Of a DNA stretch of 64,000 bases, positions 50,801 to 62,529 are shown piece after piece. Positions within the stretch are counted from its first letter, which is position 1; the number at the start of each line of letters is the position of its first letter. A program made the translations under genes and the position numbers. The DNA lies in NCBI GenBank assembly GCA_949316495.1, contig OX439009.1, positions 9,728,701-9,792,700 on the forward strand, given 5' to 3'. This DNA is from Amphiduros pacificus. Taxonomy: Eukaryota; Annelida; Polychaeta; Phyllodocida; Hesionidae. Under the pieces are notes generated by a model. It made no database searches. It saw only the letters and a list, made by a program, of their open reading frames with translations, and was not told where the DNA came from.

Positions 50801-52341
50801 AAAATACTCGTGTAATTGCTGCAAATCTCTCTTGCCCTGAAACAAGCTTTAAGATGAATTGGATTGTCATTGGAGTTGACCACTCCTTTACCAGGTTTTA
50901 AAAATGCTGGATATTAAGAATTGTCTATCAAATGACAAAAACATAAAACAATTAAAAGGCCATTTCAGAGTTTAAAATAGTTATTAACATAATTATATTG
51001 AGGAATGATGTATGTCATATATATTTTTATCCTCAACACAATACACATATGAAATGTTTCAAAATAATTTACAAGCTGCAAAACCAAAATCGGAAATTTT
51101 ATACCTCGGATATGTTTGACCTATTCAGTTAACTGAACATCCCTCAACCTAATAGCCAGTGTTTGACCATTGGCTTGATGTTCTTTACTCACCAGCTTAG
51201 GGGCATTATGATTTGTATTCTTTAATAACCAATTTTGGGTAAGCAGCGATTTGTTTTATTAACTAACCAGTTGTTTTTTGTTTTTGTGGTTTTGTTTTGT
51301 ATTGTTCTTCTTTGCAGATTGAATACAACTGACCTGCTATGTCTTGTATTTGACCTTTAAATGGAAATAAGTAAAAAAAACTGACCTGCTATATCCCATA
51401 ATTGAGCTCTAATTGATACTCCGTCCATGTTGTATATGCGTAATTTGTAATCAACTAAAATAAAATAAAATATAAGGACATTATGATATTATAATTGAAT
51501 ATTCCTCATTTAGATAAAGATGTATTGCAAAGTTGAATAGACTTGAAACATGTCGAATATAGATTGACAGGCATAACCTATTATTTTCTAAAGAGAAAAT
51601 ATCAGACATTGAGATCAGAAGAAAGTCTTTGGTGTATGGACCTAGCGTGGATTATTCTGACCCTTATTCCCTTTTTTCTATATTAGTGGATCACCTTTAT
51701 TCTTATATTAGTGTGTCACCTTTATTCTTATATTAGTGGATCACCTTTATTCTTATATTAGTGTGTCACCTTTATTCGCATATTAATGGATCACCTCTAT
51801 TCTCATATTAGTGGATCACCTTTTTTGTCAAAATGGTGGATCACCATTTTTGTCAAATAGGGGATCACCTTTTTTGTCAAAATAGGGGATCACCTTTTTT
51901 GTCAAAATAGTGGATCACCTTTTTTTAAATCACATTTATGGATCCACATATATGAGAATTCAGATGATCCACTTCTATATGCATGAATGTTTAAAATATA
52001 CAGTATCATTTCTTAAGAGATTTTGATGCAATATTTGACCAATTTTCGGCCATCTTGGGTTCGGTACTTTCACAGCTTGGAGACATGATATGTGTTGTAT
52101 TTTTTGCTTTTTGACATAATAATAATAATAATAATCCAATAGAGCCTGCCAAACATATGCAGCAAAACTAAACTGAGCAAAAGGTTTGGAAGTATCTGTT
52201 CATAATAATGATAATATAATACCAACCTCCAATTGTGTTTTTGTAATGGCCTGAGAAGCTGCCATGGATCAGGCGATGAACAAAAGAGGTTTTGCCAACA
52301 CCTTGAGCACCAACGATAACTATCTTACAAGTCCGCTCCAT
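47833..52341 (-). CDS. Rab32/38/29-like small GTPase
   Basis: A complete five-exon gene of 214 codons plus stop: 52227-52341 (ATG at 52341), 51386-51454, 50655-50836, 48235-48356 and 47833-47989; phases agree at every junction. P-loop GAQGVGKT (11-18), switch I with Thr36 (HYKNTIGVDY), WDIAGQERF (58-66), NKCD (121-124), ISAKN and a terminal Cys-Cys for geranylgeranylation. Ile instead of Thr in WDIAGQ, together with TRVFYRDADACVIMCDISRP, marks the Rab32/Rab38/Rab29 branch, which directs traffic to lysosome-related organelles. Upstream TTG codons in frame are less likely starts than this ATG. Introns hold minisatellite and older repeats. Confidence 0.92.
51680..51930. repeat. About 25-bp minisatellite in a Rab intron
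   Basis: Tandem GTGGATCACCTTTATTCTTA-type units grading into GTGGATCACCTTTTTTGTCA-type units, lying between the first and second coding exons of the Rab gene. Confidence 0.85.
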
Positions 52342-52715
52342 TGGAGTAAGATCCAATGTTCATTGTAAATTCACATTGCAAATTCTATGATGTACAGATC
52401 GAGCATGTTGACATGTCCATATTTATTTGTTTGCCCTATATTGAGGCACAGACGTTTAACAATATTTCACCCTTATATGAACATTTCATGCCAAACCTTA
52501 ACCATGACAGAAAGAACGTTAATATTAAGATATTGTTCAAGTAGAGTGATTATTTCAATGTAGAGTACCATCCAAAAACGTTTTCATCATACATTTACAT
52601 TGAAATTATATTTGACCAAAACCAATCATAGATTAGTTTTAGAGGAAGCATGTAGATTCTCTCAAGTAAAAATGTCCCATGCATTAATTTAACGTACCTT
52701 CACCCAGTTGATCTG

Positions 52716-52862
52716 GCCGAAATGGCTCAATTGGTGGAGTATTCGCCTTGAGATCCGGGGATTCCCGGTTCGAATCCCGGTCAGTTACTATCAACCGCTC
52801 TGAGCAGACATTGTCTGGAATCAGCGGTATATAAATGTCAACTTTACTTTTACTTTACTTGA
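52716..52862 (+). mobile_element. tRNA-derived SINE, second family (S-B)
   Basis: Head with ATGGCTCAATTGGTGGAGTA (A box) and CCGGTTCGAATCCCGG (B box with stem), a short body (CAGCGGTATATAAATGTCAA) and a tail of CTTTACTTTTACTTTACTT. Not a tRNA gene: the anticodon arm is not tRNA-like and a SINE body follows. Confidence 0.8.
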
Positions 52863-53587
52863 TCTGACCAGCATACACTAACACAGCAAATGAATAACCA
52901 GACGGAAATCTCAGACCCCTCAGTTCATGAAAATCTTGGTCAACGAGAGGTGCATCGTCTTCAGACCTTGATACCATGTATCCATTGTTTGGTAAAGTTA
53001 TCTTTATTAATTGTCAACTTATTGCATTTAAAGAATTTTCATAGATCCGGTCTCTCAACCTCATCATACAGGCCAAAGTCACTGACGAGCACAACATTTA
53101 AAGATTTTCAACTGATGCATCTGTGATTTTAGTTCAAGTAGCCTTACATTATTTGCTCTCAAGTTAACATGTATCAAATTGTGTTTCAAGATCGGACCAA
53201 TTACATACTCGTCAACTGTGAGTCATAATGTTATTTATCCGAAATATGATTTTTCAAACGATGCAAAATTGAGATTCTAGTTCCCATGCCTGCGGGGACA
53301 CCAGTATCTTGGGTCACTCAGGGGACAAGCTTTTTGCTAATTCCTAAATTTGGGAAAAGGGCAATTTTCCTTACAGTTCCTAAGAGTAAAAAAAACAATG
53401 AAGATGTTTAATGCCTGCTATCCAATTGAAGACGTACCGATACTATATTTTTTATTATGGTTTGATCACAATACAATTGAAGAGAATATTGTTAGAAAGA
53501 TTTTTGAAGAGACTGTCGTGACATGGCACTGCATCCCCCACACTGTGTCATGTGATGGAACCTTATCACTTATAACAGATATAACAC
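52863..53587. other. No recognised gene
   Basis: The 80-codon plus frame at 53350-53592 has no start context, splice partner or family motif. Confidence 0.5.
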
Positions 53588-53599
53588 ACTAATCAATGA

Positions 53600-53681
<82 letters not shown>

Positions 53682-53693
53682 TCATTGATTAGT
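53588..53693. repeat. 106-bp palindrome with TA core
   Basis: ACTAATCAATGACCAT and its exact reverse complement ATGGTCATTGATTAGT enclose a TA array. A further partial arm (ATGGTCATTGATTA) follows near 53732. Confidence 0.9.
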
Positions 53694-53757
53694 ATATGGT
53701 TGATTAGTATATGATTATATATGGTCATATATATGGTCATTGATTATCTATATATAT

Positions 53758-53839
<82 letters not shown>

Positions 53840-53844
<5 letters not shown>

Positions 53845-54261
53845 GAAGCTGGTACAGATATGAGGTACTGGAGGTCTTTTTGTCAGACCTCATTATGGGG
53901 TACCATCTCATACCTTATTGTGTGTGACAGGAGAGTGCCATCTGGTGTTAATAATGAAAGTATTTTACATACCTCACAAATCTAACATTCATATCAATGG
54001 CGCTAATGCCATTATCCACCACCAGGGCACTTATTACTACCTGTGACACTAGATGGCAGTGATTTATATAGTTATAGCCTGGTTGTATAAATATGCTTCT
54101 CAGACATGTTTGTTCAAAAAGGCCTTGTACAGGTTACTTATGTAACTGTGACTAAGCAGCTGCACTATGAAGAGTGGGGTATTTTATATGCCTCACAGTA
54201 CGTCAATGCCCCACAAGACAGGTCTGAGATTGGTAAAAACCCCATATCTGATACAATCTCT

Positions 54262-54330
<69 letters not shown>
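53840..54330 (+). repeat. TA-flanked 425-bp repeat, copy 2
   Basis: Second copy, with the left TA array at about 53747-53839 and the right one at 54266-54328. The right 230 bp is almost identical to copy 1; differences cluster on the left. Confidence 0.85.
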
Positions 54331-54331
<1 letters not shown>

Positions 54332-55364
54332 AATGTGAATTATATTGAATTATAATCCTAGTCTTTCAAAATAAAACACGCGACAATGACTACCTTACTT
54401 GATAGCATTTTGGGGAAATATTTGTGGATGTTTATATTGTGGATGTTCTCGGCGGGATGCCAATTGGTTTTGCTGAGTAAACTTTTTGACGCAAAGCATA
54501 TGACTTGATTTAAAATCTTTCAACTTGAGATAGCTCATTATTACTTTCACAATCTTAGCGATTATAATGAAGTCAGAGATAATACTGTGACATATCTCAA
54601 TTGATTAATATTGATCAATTGATCAATATCATATCTCAATTGTTATTAATATATATATATAATAATATATATTAATAACAATAGAGGTATGATAATGATA
54701 TAAGTGGGGATATGATATAAGTAGGGATTTTTCTCGAGTGATGCCTCATAGTATCTAAATCTGGGGTTAACTCATTATTGAATATCTGGCCAGTCAGGAC
54801 CCTTTTTGTCCTCCCCATCATGCAACCCTCATATGGACTTTATATAGGATAAATTCTAGAATCCGATCAAACCATGCACGGCAACAAGAGCCACAATTTT
54901 GTTATATAGGTCAAGGTCGTCAGAAGGTCACCGAGTGACCCTTTAAGACGGTAAATCGATATTGAAAGTCTAAATAATACCATTAGTTATTAGTTATCGA
55001 AAATGAAAATTCAAGTTCATAACTGTGGTTAGATCTTAAGTCACGGCCATTATACCTAATGGTAAGAAGTTCATGCGAGTAAGGGGGGCCTTACTATTTA
55101 AGGCCTTCCGGGTCAGTAGGCGAAATTTTACATTAATCCTTGCGTAGACGTGTAGCCAAAGCAATTCCTGTAATTTTTCACTCATATGATTTTACCAACA
55201 ATATGAGAAGCAGTATTCTGCAAGTACTGTATTTTTTTAATGGCAGTACCTGGTTTACCAGCTAGGAGGCCTAGTATTTACCATAGTCTACTCCAGATAT
55301 ATTTCTCCAATTCTTGTCTATAGGTGTCTACTAATTGTATACTCGATCTATCCAGTGTGAGGGA
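54331..55364. other. Intergenic
   Basis: Contains a perfect hairpin at about 54637-54684 (ATTGTTATTAATATATATA with its complement) and a short GC-richer stretch with AGGTCAAGGTCG near 54907; no gene seen. Confidence 0.5.
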
Positions 55365-55655
55365 GCCACGGGCCGTGGCGCAGTTGTTAGAGTGCCAGCT
55401 TATTAGCACCAGTTTCGTCTGTGGTGATCCAAAGGTCGTGGGTTCGAACCCCGGCCGTGCCAGGATTGAACTCATGATACAATTTCACACATGAGCTGAG
55501 GCCTAAAGGATTAACCCGTTGTCCTTGTAAATCTGTGACCGGGTGGGTTGTCCTGTCAAGGACCTGCGACATGACAATTCAGTGAGGCAGCACTATATCT
55601 GCTACAAGTAGGTCTCATCATGAAATGACTGAAATATTGTTGAAAGTGATGTAAA
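55365..55655 (+). mobile_element. SINE family S-A, full length
   Basis: Intact head (GCCGTGGCGCAGTTGTTAGA, B box GGTTCGAACCC), centre and GTGATGTAAAA tail ending in a TA tract. It is the best-preserved head in the window. Confidence 0.9.
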
Positions 55656-55876
55656 ATATATATATATATATTTATCCAGTGTGAGATAGATCAGAGTATC
55701 ATCAGCGTAGACACGCTACTTCAGTGCATATTAAGCTATGCTGTAAGCCAGAGGAGACATGTGAACAGTGAAAAGTATGGGACCTAGCACTGAAATATCT
55801 TTATCAGTTATCTAAACCTTAAGACAACTTTGTATTTTTCTGTCTGGTTGTTGTCCAGAAATATTGTATTCAAATA

Positions 55877-56226
55877 TCAATTTAAAAAGGTGATTTATAG
55901 GTTGGAAAAATGAATTATTAGCCTAAAAGGTCGTGAGTTTGGAGTATCATATTTTGGCAAATGGCCTATATAAATGAAAATGAATTTGTTTACGGGCTAT
56001 ACAATTGAATTAATAAACTTTGAATGAGTTTGACTCAACTATTGAAGCAAATCAATTTAAAAAGGTCATTTATAAGTTAGAAAAATGAATAATTAGCCTA
56101 AAAAGTCGTGAGTTTGGAGTATCATATTTTGGCAAAGGGCCTATATAAATGAAAATGAATTTGTTTACGGGCTATACAATTGAATTAATAAACTTTGAAT
56201 GAGTTTGACTCAACTATTGATGCAAA
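55877..56226. repeat. 175-bp direct tandem duplication
   Basis: Two adjacent copies starting TCAATTTAAAAAGG at 55877 and 56052, differing at few sites, downstream of the RING gene. Confidence 0.88.
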
Positions 56227-56414
56227 CCTTAAGCATGTTTTAAATAAGACAGTTGACATGGAACATATCAGTCAGCAAAGTGTTTTTTTTAACAAGTTTA
56301 AAGTTCATATATATGTGCACATCTTATGATTTGCTTTCTTTGATACAAATAATATATAATATTGTATTGCCCTCTCATCAAATAATAAATATGTTTTAAC
56401 CAAGAAAGCTCTTG

Positions 56415-58286
56415 CTATTTGACAGGGTCAAGTTTGATACAGAACTGCAAACAAGATATATGGTGTGAATACAAAAATCTCTTGTCAGCTGTCTTAATGC
56501 GATTGGTGTGAGCGATAAAACCCTGAGATCCTTGCATAGCTATAGAGGGCACTGCGGTCGTGTGGTTCCCCAGTGCAGGCAGTAAATCCAGCCCACTGAC
56601 TTTACTGTTTGTTTTGACATGTTGGGTACTATATAGCCTTGGTTTACACGTAGCATCCTTGTTTCTACAGGTATATAGGGCCAACACTTCCCCTTGCAGT
56701 CCGCCACATATACTCTGAGGGCTGTACCATGCATTGTATACACTGTCCACATACTCAAGTTGAGCATTGAAACAAACAACTTGTTGTGTTCCTTTCATAG
56801 ACACATAAATATAATCATCACTATGAATGTACACATAAAGCGGTTCTTTGATCTTCACCTTTTTAAACCCATCTCCCTGTGTAAATGTGACCACTCTCTT
56901 CAGCAGCGCCCCCATGCGGTCATATATGCCAATTGTATGACTGCAGTAAGGGTTGTTAGTCGAGACAAGAAGATTCCCTGATGATAACACCCCAACATCA
57001 CAGACATTCATGTCCATAAAACTGTCCATGTCAACTAGAGGTTGTAGTTTGATTCTGCCCTTGATAGCTATGTCCTCGGCGTGCAATTCTATCAGACCAT
57101 TTGTCCCACACGCCACTATAACCACATATTCCTTCCCATCATACACCAGTCCAAAGGGCGTGGCTACATCCGTCTTATGAAGTAACCGTGTTTGGTCATA
57201 CATCCGGATTTGCTGACCTTCCTTCAAGCTGCAGGACATAACAATGTTACCATTTGGGAGAATAACCAGTTTGTAGATATAACTTTTATCATCATAAGTC
57301 TTGGATATCTCATTGGTCCATACCTCCTGCACCTTGGCGTCATACACCACAGTGTAAGGGTTAGTAGGCCTGTGGGTTGCAGCACTTTGTGCCAGGGCTT
57401 GCTCTTCAACCTCTTTGACATCATCAAAGTCTTGTTGCTCCATATCATTCTTATTTACCCCCCTCTGCCTATATAAAGACCCAACCAGCTTTGTTGTCAG
57501 AATCATCTCCTGGAATCCAAGGTCAATAGACTGCCTGATAGAATATTGCAAATTCTCAAGAAGCTCCAGTTCCTTTTCTGATCTCTGCAGTTCTCTGGTC
57601 AGCCTTTGTATTTCCTGCCTTGCTCCGTTGATGAACATCCGGTTACCATCTATACTGTTTGTGATCTCATCAAGGAGATTTTCTGTCTCATTTTTCTTTT
57701 TGTCTTCAACATCCTTGAGGAAAACTATGTCATGTTTGTCACACGTGCCACTATTCACACATAGAGTGCACAACATCTTTGAGCAGTCCAGACACAGGTA
57801 GAAGCAGGGGTTACAATGAGCCCTACAACTCGATGCCGGTTTGCTCTTCACCGTGTGAGTTATGAAAAGAGACCGTGCCACATGCTGCTGCGCACACGCA
57901 CAACACATTATATTATTCACCACACAATCACTACAGAATCTGTCACAATCCAAGCTGTTCTTTTTACACACCTGACACGTTAACCTCTTTGTTTCCTCTT
58001 TGGCCATGAACAGTTCCTGTAGGTGCATTATGAGTTTATCAGAAGGTAGGTTCTCTGCTCGCCCATCAGGAATGGTCACCTCTTGTTTGCAGGTAGGGCA
58101 TAATATATCGTGTCCAGGTTGCTGAAGTCTCTCCACATCTTCCTCTCTGGTTTCTTCCAGTCTGATCTGGAGGCATTCCACACAGCAGGTGTCGCCACAG
58201 GGAAGCTTCTTAGGGTCTCCCTCCAGAGTATCACACAGTGGACACAGGATCAGTCCCACGATTCCCGCAGGCTTACATCCAGCCAT
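56415..58286 (-). CDS. RING / B-box / coiled-coil protein with beta-propeller-like C-terminus (TRIM-like E3 candidate)
   Basis: A single coding exon of 623 codons. An acceptor-like TTTCAG 15 bases upstream of ATG 58286 (MAGCKPAG) favours this ATG over the one at 58313. RING cysteines: C15, C18, C30, C35, C38, C63 and C66; the usual His is Asp32 (PCGDTCC). Two Cys/His-rich B-box-like modules follow (about 104-148 and 155-193), then a coiled coil (about 200-275) and a C-terminal region of about 300 residues with repeated short beta segments (YKLVILPNGNIVMS, GVLSSGNLLVSTN, YVYIHSDDYIYVS) like NHL-type propellers of the TRIM2/3/56/71 group. Such proteins are ubiquitin ligases and are greatly expanded in molluscs and lancelets. 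Stop TAG at 56415. Confidence 0.9.
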   Translation of the reverse strand: MAGCKPAGIVGLILCPLCDTLEGDPKKLPCGDTCCVECLQIRLEETREEDVERLQQPGHDILCPTCKQEVTIPDGRAENLPSDKLIMHLQELFMAKEETKRLTCQVCKKNSLDCDRFCSDCVVNNIMCCACAQQHVARSLFITHTVKSKPASSCRAHCNPCFYLCLDCSKMLCTLCVNSGTCDKHDIVFLKDVEDKKKNETENLLDEITNSIDGNRMFINGARQEIQRLTRELQRSEKELELLENLQYSIRQSIDLGFQEMILTTKLVGSLYRQRGVNKNDMEQQDFDDVKEVEEQALAQSAATHRPTNPYTVVYDAKVQEVWTNEISKTYDDKSYIYKLVILPNGNIVMSCSLKEGQQIRMYDQTRLLHKTDVATPFGLVYDGKEYVVIVACGTNGLIELHAEDIAIKGRIKLQPLVDMDSFMDMNVCDVGVLSSGNLLVSTNNPYCSHTIGIYDRMGALLKRVVTFTQGDGFKKVKIKEPLYVYIHSDDYIYVSMKGTQQVVCFNAQLEYVDSVYNAWYSPQSICGGLQGEVLALYTCRNKDATCKPRLYSTQHVKTNSKVSGLDLLPALGNHTTAVPSIAMQGSQGFIAHTNRIKTADKRFLYSHHISCLQFCIKLDPVK

Positions 58287-59304
58287 GCCACGCCTCTGAA
58301 ACACACATAACATCCATCATCACAAACCACAGGTTTCCAGAGAGTGAAAGTCCCCAGCCCCTTTCCGTCTCTGTCCTATATACTAATATATCTATATAAA
58401 AGTAGTGATTGCAGTGGATGTCGCTCTGGCTGCCTGTGCACAAACACCTAACATAATTGGCAACAAAAACATAACACATTCTCTATTTTACACGCATGTT
58501 ATACAAAACGAAATGAAAATATCGAAAATAGACATTAAGCTACCAGCTATTAAAGGAGAAAATCCATTAGTCATTACACATTTGTTATCATCAGTTCTTT
58601 TTACTATTGTGTATTTATTCCAATCGATTTCGTATTTTCCTTTTATTTTGAGAGTTTGTTATCAGTTTTTTGTATGTGCTATTATGAATAAAGCAATCTA
58701 TAAGGAGCTACTTTTACGAAATGACATTTAAACTATATGTATGAAGCTTCCAAAGATGACACGTGATCAAATTAAAGTCCGTCAATTGTCGTCTGCTGTA
58801 AATCTCCCATTTTTATGAGCGTGAAGTTCTTTTGATATCTGATATTTGACGTTTTTCCATGTTTAAGCTGTTTCAAATCGAATTAAGCTTTGTAATAAAT
58901 CTAAAAATCAATAGACTTGAAATGTGTACTTCCAGTTTTTGATTTTTAAATTAACTTTTTACCTGTAACTGTAGATATTATTTTCAAAAAGCTCAGCATA
59001 TAATTTTTTCCACTAATTTCTCTAGAAAATCGATCTCATGGTTTTGAATATAAACAGATTTCGATGAATGGACTCAATGAGCTATTATTTGAAAGATGCT
59101 GATAACTATATATCAAAATGTACATTAAAAAGGAAATATGAGTGAGTTTCATTTTCAAGGTCAATTACAGGTCACTTCAAGGTCACTGTCAATATTTTAT
59201 AAATATAGCCTACATCGGTCCACAGGCACTCGTGTAGTATTTGTAGATGCATCACATTGGCAAAAAACGTCACAGGCATTTGTCATTTCGACTGATGACG
59301 GTTT

Positions 59305-59385
59305 GTGCGGAATTTGGCTCAGTGGTAAGAAGATTGTCTCTCAGGATGCTGACCGGAGTTCAGTTCCCAACTGGAGAACGGAATT
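59305..59385 (+). other. tRNA-like sequence, origin uncertain
   Basis: TTTGGCTCAGTGGTAAGAAG and GGAGTTCAGTTCCCAACTGG resemble A and B boxes. No second copy with a shared body was found here. Confidence 0.35.
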
Positions 59386-60217
59386 CCTTTATGTTGCATA
59401 ACTGTTTCTCTCCTCGACTGGATATCAATGACCGTGGATCTTGTAATCATTCAGAAGTGATAATGTAAAAGAAAGAGTCCAGTCATTCTTCAAAATGAGT
59501 AGGGCATTTATTTCATGTGGAAGCTTCTCTCTGAATCAATACACTGCTTATGACAGATAAAAACTGACCTATCTCCTATACAATCGTTTATTACTGACCT
59601 TTATGAAGTTTCATCTTATTTCATTTGATTTCCTTATTTTTTACGGTCAGTAAAATTCACTATTTTCTCCCCTGTCACAGCTTGAATAAATAACATGAAC
59701 TAAAAGATTTTGGCCAGATTATCTTATTAGCGACGCGATATGATACTTTTCCATATGAACTATTCATGTCAGAATGTAAAGTGGCGGGTTACAGAGCCTA
59801 ATAGTTAATATTCCTTTCGAAGATGGGAGATTTTTGACATGATGTATAACGCAAACCGCCGCCTGGTGTGAATAAAATAGGTCTCCAAACATGTTTGCAC
59901 AAGTCCTTAGCTTCAGCAAAATCATGATATAGGACAGATAAAACATATTTGTCATCGAGGATCATATGACACATATTAACAAAGGAATGGTGTTAGTCTT
60001 ATATGAATGAGAGTGAAAATAATTATATGTAACCGAGCTGTGTGTTGACTGCGTGCATGTGATAATTTTTTCTATCCCAGACACATGTACTCCACGTATA
60101 TTGCCATTGGCCGCTAACTTGAACTATTCATTATTTGATGCGTACTTGGTTTATTTATCAATGCGTACTGTGCAAGAAATATCTTAAATGCTTAAATGTC
60201 AAATATTAGGTACTTAC

Positions 60218-60240
60218 CTGCATCCTGTGAGTGTATGCGA
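60218..60240 (-). other. Candidate 5' UTR exon end and donor of the RING/B-box gene
   Basis: On the minus strand CAGGATGCAG|GTAAGTA at 60218/60217 is a near-perfect donor and would pair with the acceptor just upstream of the RING gene ATG. The exon start cannot be placed from sequence alone. Confidence 0.4.
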
Positions 60241-60683
60241 ACCTGGCCAAAGGTTATAACTTAGCAATGCTCTGGTAAACCACAATCGTTTTTGCTCTCG
60301 GCACAAATGCGTGTAGAATTAGACAAAACAAATGTGTCCAACTCACATATATAAGGGAGAGAAAAGGGGTGAAAATCAGAAACACACCAGGATACTGTCA
60401 AATAAAGAATATTTACGAAACAGAAGTCTTAACCATTGTGAATCGAAATATATGAAAATCTTTCAGGCATATACTTTTATTGTCTTATAATTTGTATATC
60501 TGGCCTAAAGCTGGAAAATCAATTCAAATAAACAAAATAAGCTAAACAAAATATAGAAAAGGGTTTGTAATTTGTCATGATCAAAGCAATGCCACTTTGA
60601 AATTATTTTCAGAAGAAAACAATAGATCCCATGTGAAATTTAAAAAACAATTCTCATTGAGCCTCCTCTTTCCAACCCCTTTT

Positions 60684-60858
60684 GTTTTACATCACTTTCA
60701 ACATGTTTTCTGTCATTTCATGATGAGACCTACTTGTAGCAGATATAGTTCTGCCTCACTGAATTGTCACGTCGCAGGTCCTTGACAGGACGACCCACCC
60801 GGTCACAGATTTACAAGGACAACGGGTTAACCCTTTAGGCACGGGCCTCAGCTCATCC
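60684..60858 (-). mobile_element. SINE family S-A, 3' part
   Basis: Reverse-strand tail and centre through ACGGGCCTCAGCTCAT; the tRNA head is absent. Confidence 0.85.
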
Positions 60859-61542
60859 AACCCCTTTTCACCCCTCCATTAAGGCCCACTGTTTATGAGG
60901 TAACTCGCATGCTAGACAAGCAACAGCTGATGTGAGAACACATTATGGGCTCTTACACAAGTCAGAAATGTGTAGATCCTGTGTCTATCATATCTCTCAT
61001 CTTACTACACGTGCCTAATGAACAGTTCTCTTTTACATTAGTATTGGGATATAATTTTCTGTAAAATGGAAAACATAGATATAGAAATAATCTTTTTCTA
61101 CATAGAGTAATGGATTATATATTATTAAACTCTCAATTATTATGTATCAAAATATCCAAGATACATCAATTATGAGTCAACATCTTTGACAATTGCTAAA
61201 GAAAAAATATATACACGTATATTCAATGCTTGAAATATTATGTATTGCACAAAGATACTTTCAACAAACACTAGTAACCAATTTCAAGGTCTGGTATTGT
61301 ATTGTATACTATAGAAATACAAAATCTGGCTTTTTGTGTATCAACCAATTTTATATGTCTATACATCTTTAAAAATATATATATACCATCTGTCACAGAT
61401 GATGGGATGGTCACTCGCACCAACTATTCCCTCATTGGCCCTCAATGTTCTACCCTTTTCAAAGGTTGAATGTAAATAAATCTTTTTCAATCGACACAAA
61501 AATACAGTTTCATACAATATATAATAATTCATAATGTAAATG

Positions 61543-61574
<32 letters not shown>

Positions 61575-62529
61575 TGATAATGTTAAACACTTCACCGATT
61601 TTAACTGGAGGTAGTTCAGGCATGAGTCGTATTATTATATGGCCTGCTGCTGCCATGCAGTTAGTTCCCAGTGAGGCCACCAGCCCCTTCCTGGGCAATG
61701 TTATATATTACGCTACTTGCTAATTGCTGGCCTTGTTGATTGAGATATGCATGTTGGTTTGAGACATGACTTATCATTTAATAGTTTCACAGTTTCACGC
61801 AATTCATGGATTGCAGCATTTCATTTTGTGCTGAACGTTTGCTAATAAAGCATTCCATTTTGTGTAAAATGAATGGGTTTCCTGGAGGTAATTGCATTGT
61901 GTGAATTTCATCTGAGATCTGAGATGCCAGGACCAGGTGAGACTGGTATGTGCAAACGTTTCAGTTCTTTTAGTAGCCAAGACTACCATTCTCATATATA
62001 CATTCTATATGCTATGAAAAGAATACATTAAGGTATTGGCAACAAATGCATACACAGAAGAAAATCAGTTATCGAATATTGAGAAGAACAGAAAGAGAAT
62101 TATGAGTGTAATAAACTGATTTAAATAAAATGTCATGTCAATTGACATTTATTCCTGCCAGTGAGCCATGCATATCTACAATGTTTACCCACATATGAGA
62201 GACTCTAGCACACCAGGTGGCAGCAGGGCCCACTCGGGCAGTGAGAATTTGTGTTAGTATCGTCTTGCATACACCTCATGTCTGTGCATCCTTAGCAACA
62301 CCATGTGTAAGCCATTGTTATGCAGGATAGCTGACCTTTTGACCAGTGTTACATACAATATTACATAATTCTCCCATGTAATAGGCCTTAATATAATTAA
62401 TACTCCATTGGATGATATATTCTAAAGAGGTTAAAAAATAGAGTAAAAGAAAATTACTATTTTGGACTTTTACTTGTTTTAATTTCTATTTTATACTTTA
62501 TTATCTGTCCACATTTATCAAATTAGCCC

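Noticed and set aside
52716-52800. tRNA gene
   Set aside because: A and B boxes are present but a SINE body and CTTTACTTTTA tail follow, and a degraded second copy exists. Other tRNA-like sequences (24084, 24487, 35605, 45075, 45785) lie inside repeated elements.
53350-53592. 80-codon plus-strand frame
   Set aside because: No splice partner, family motif or repeat relation seen.
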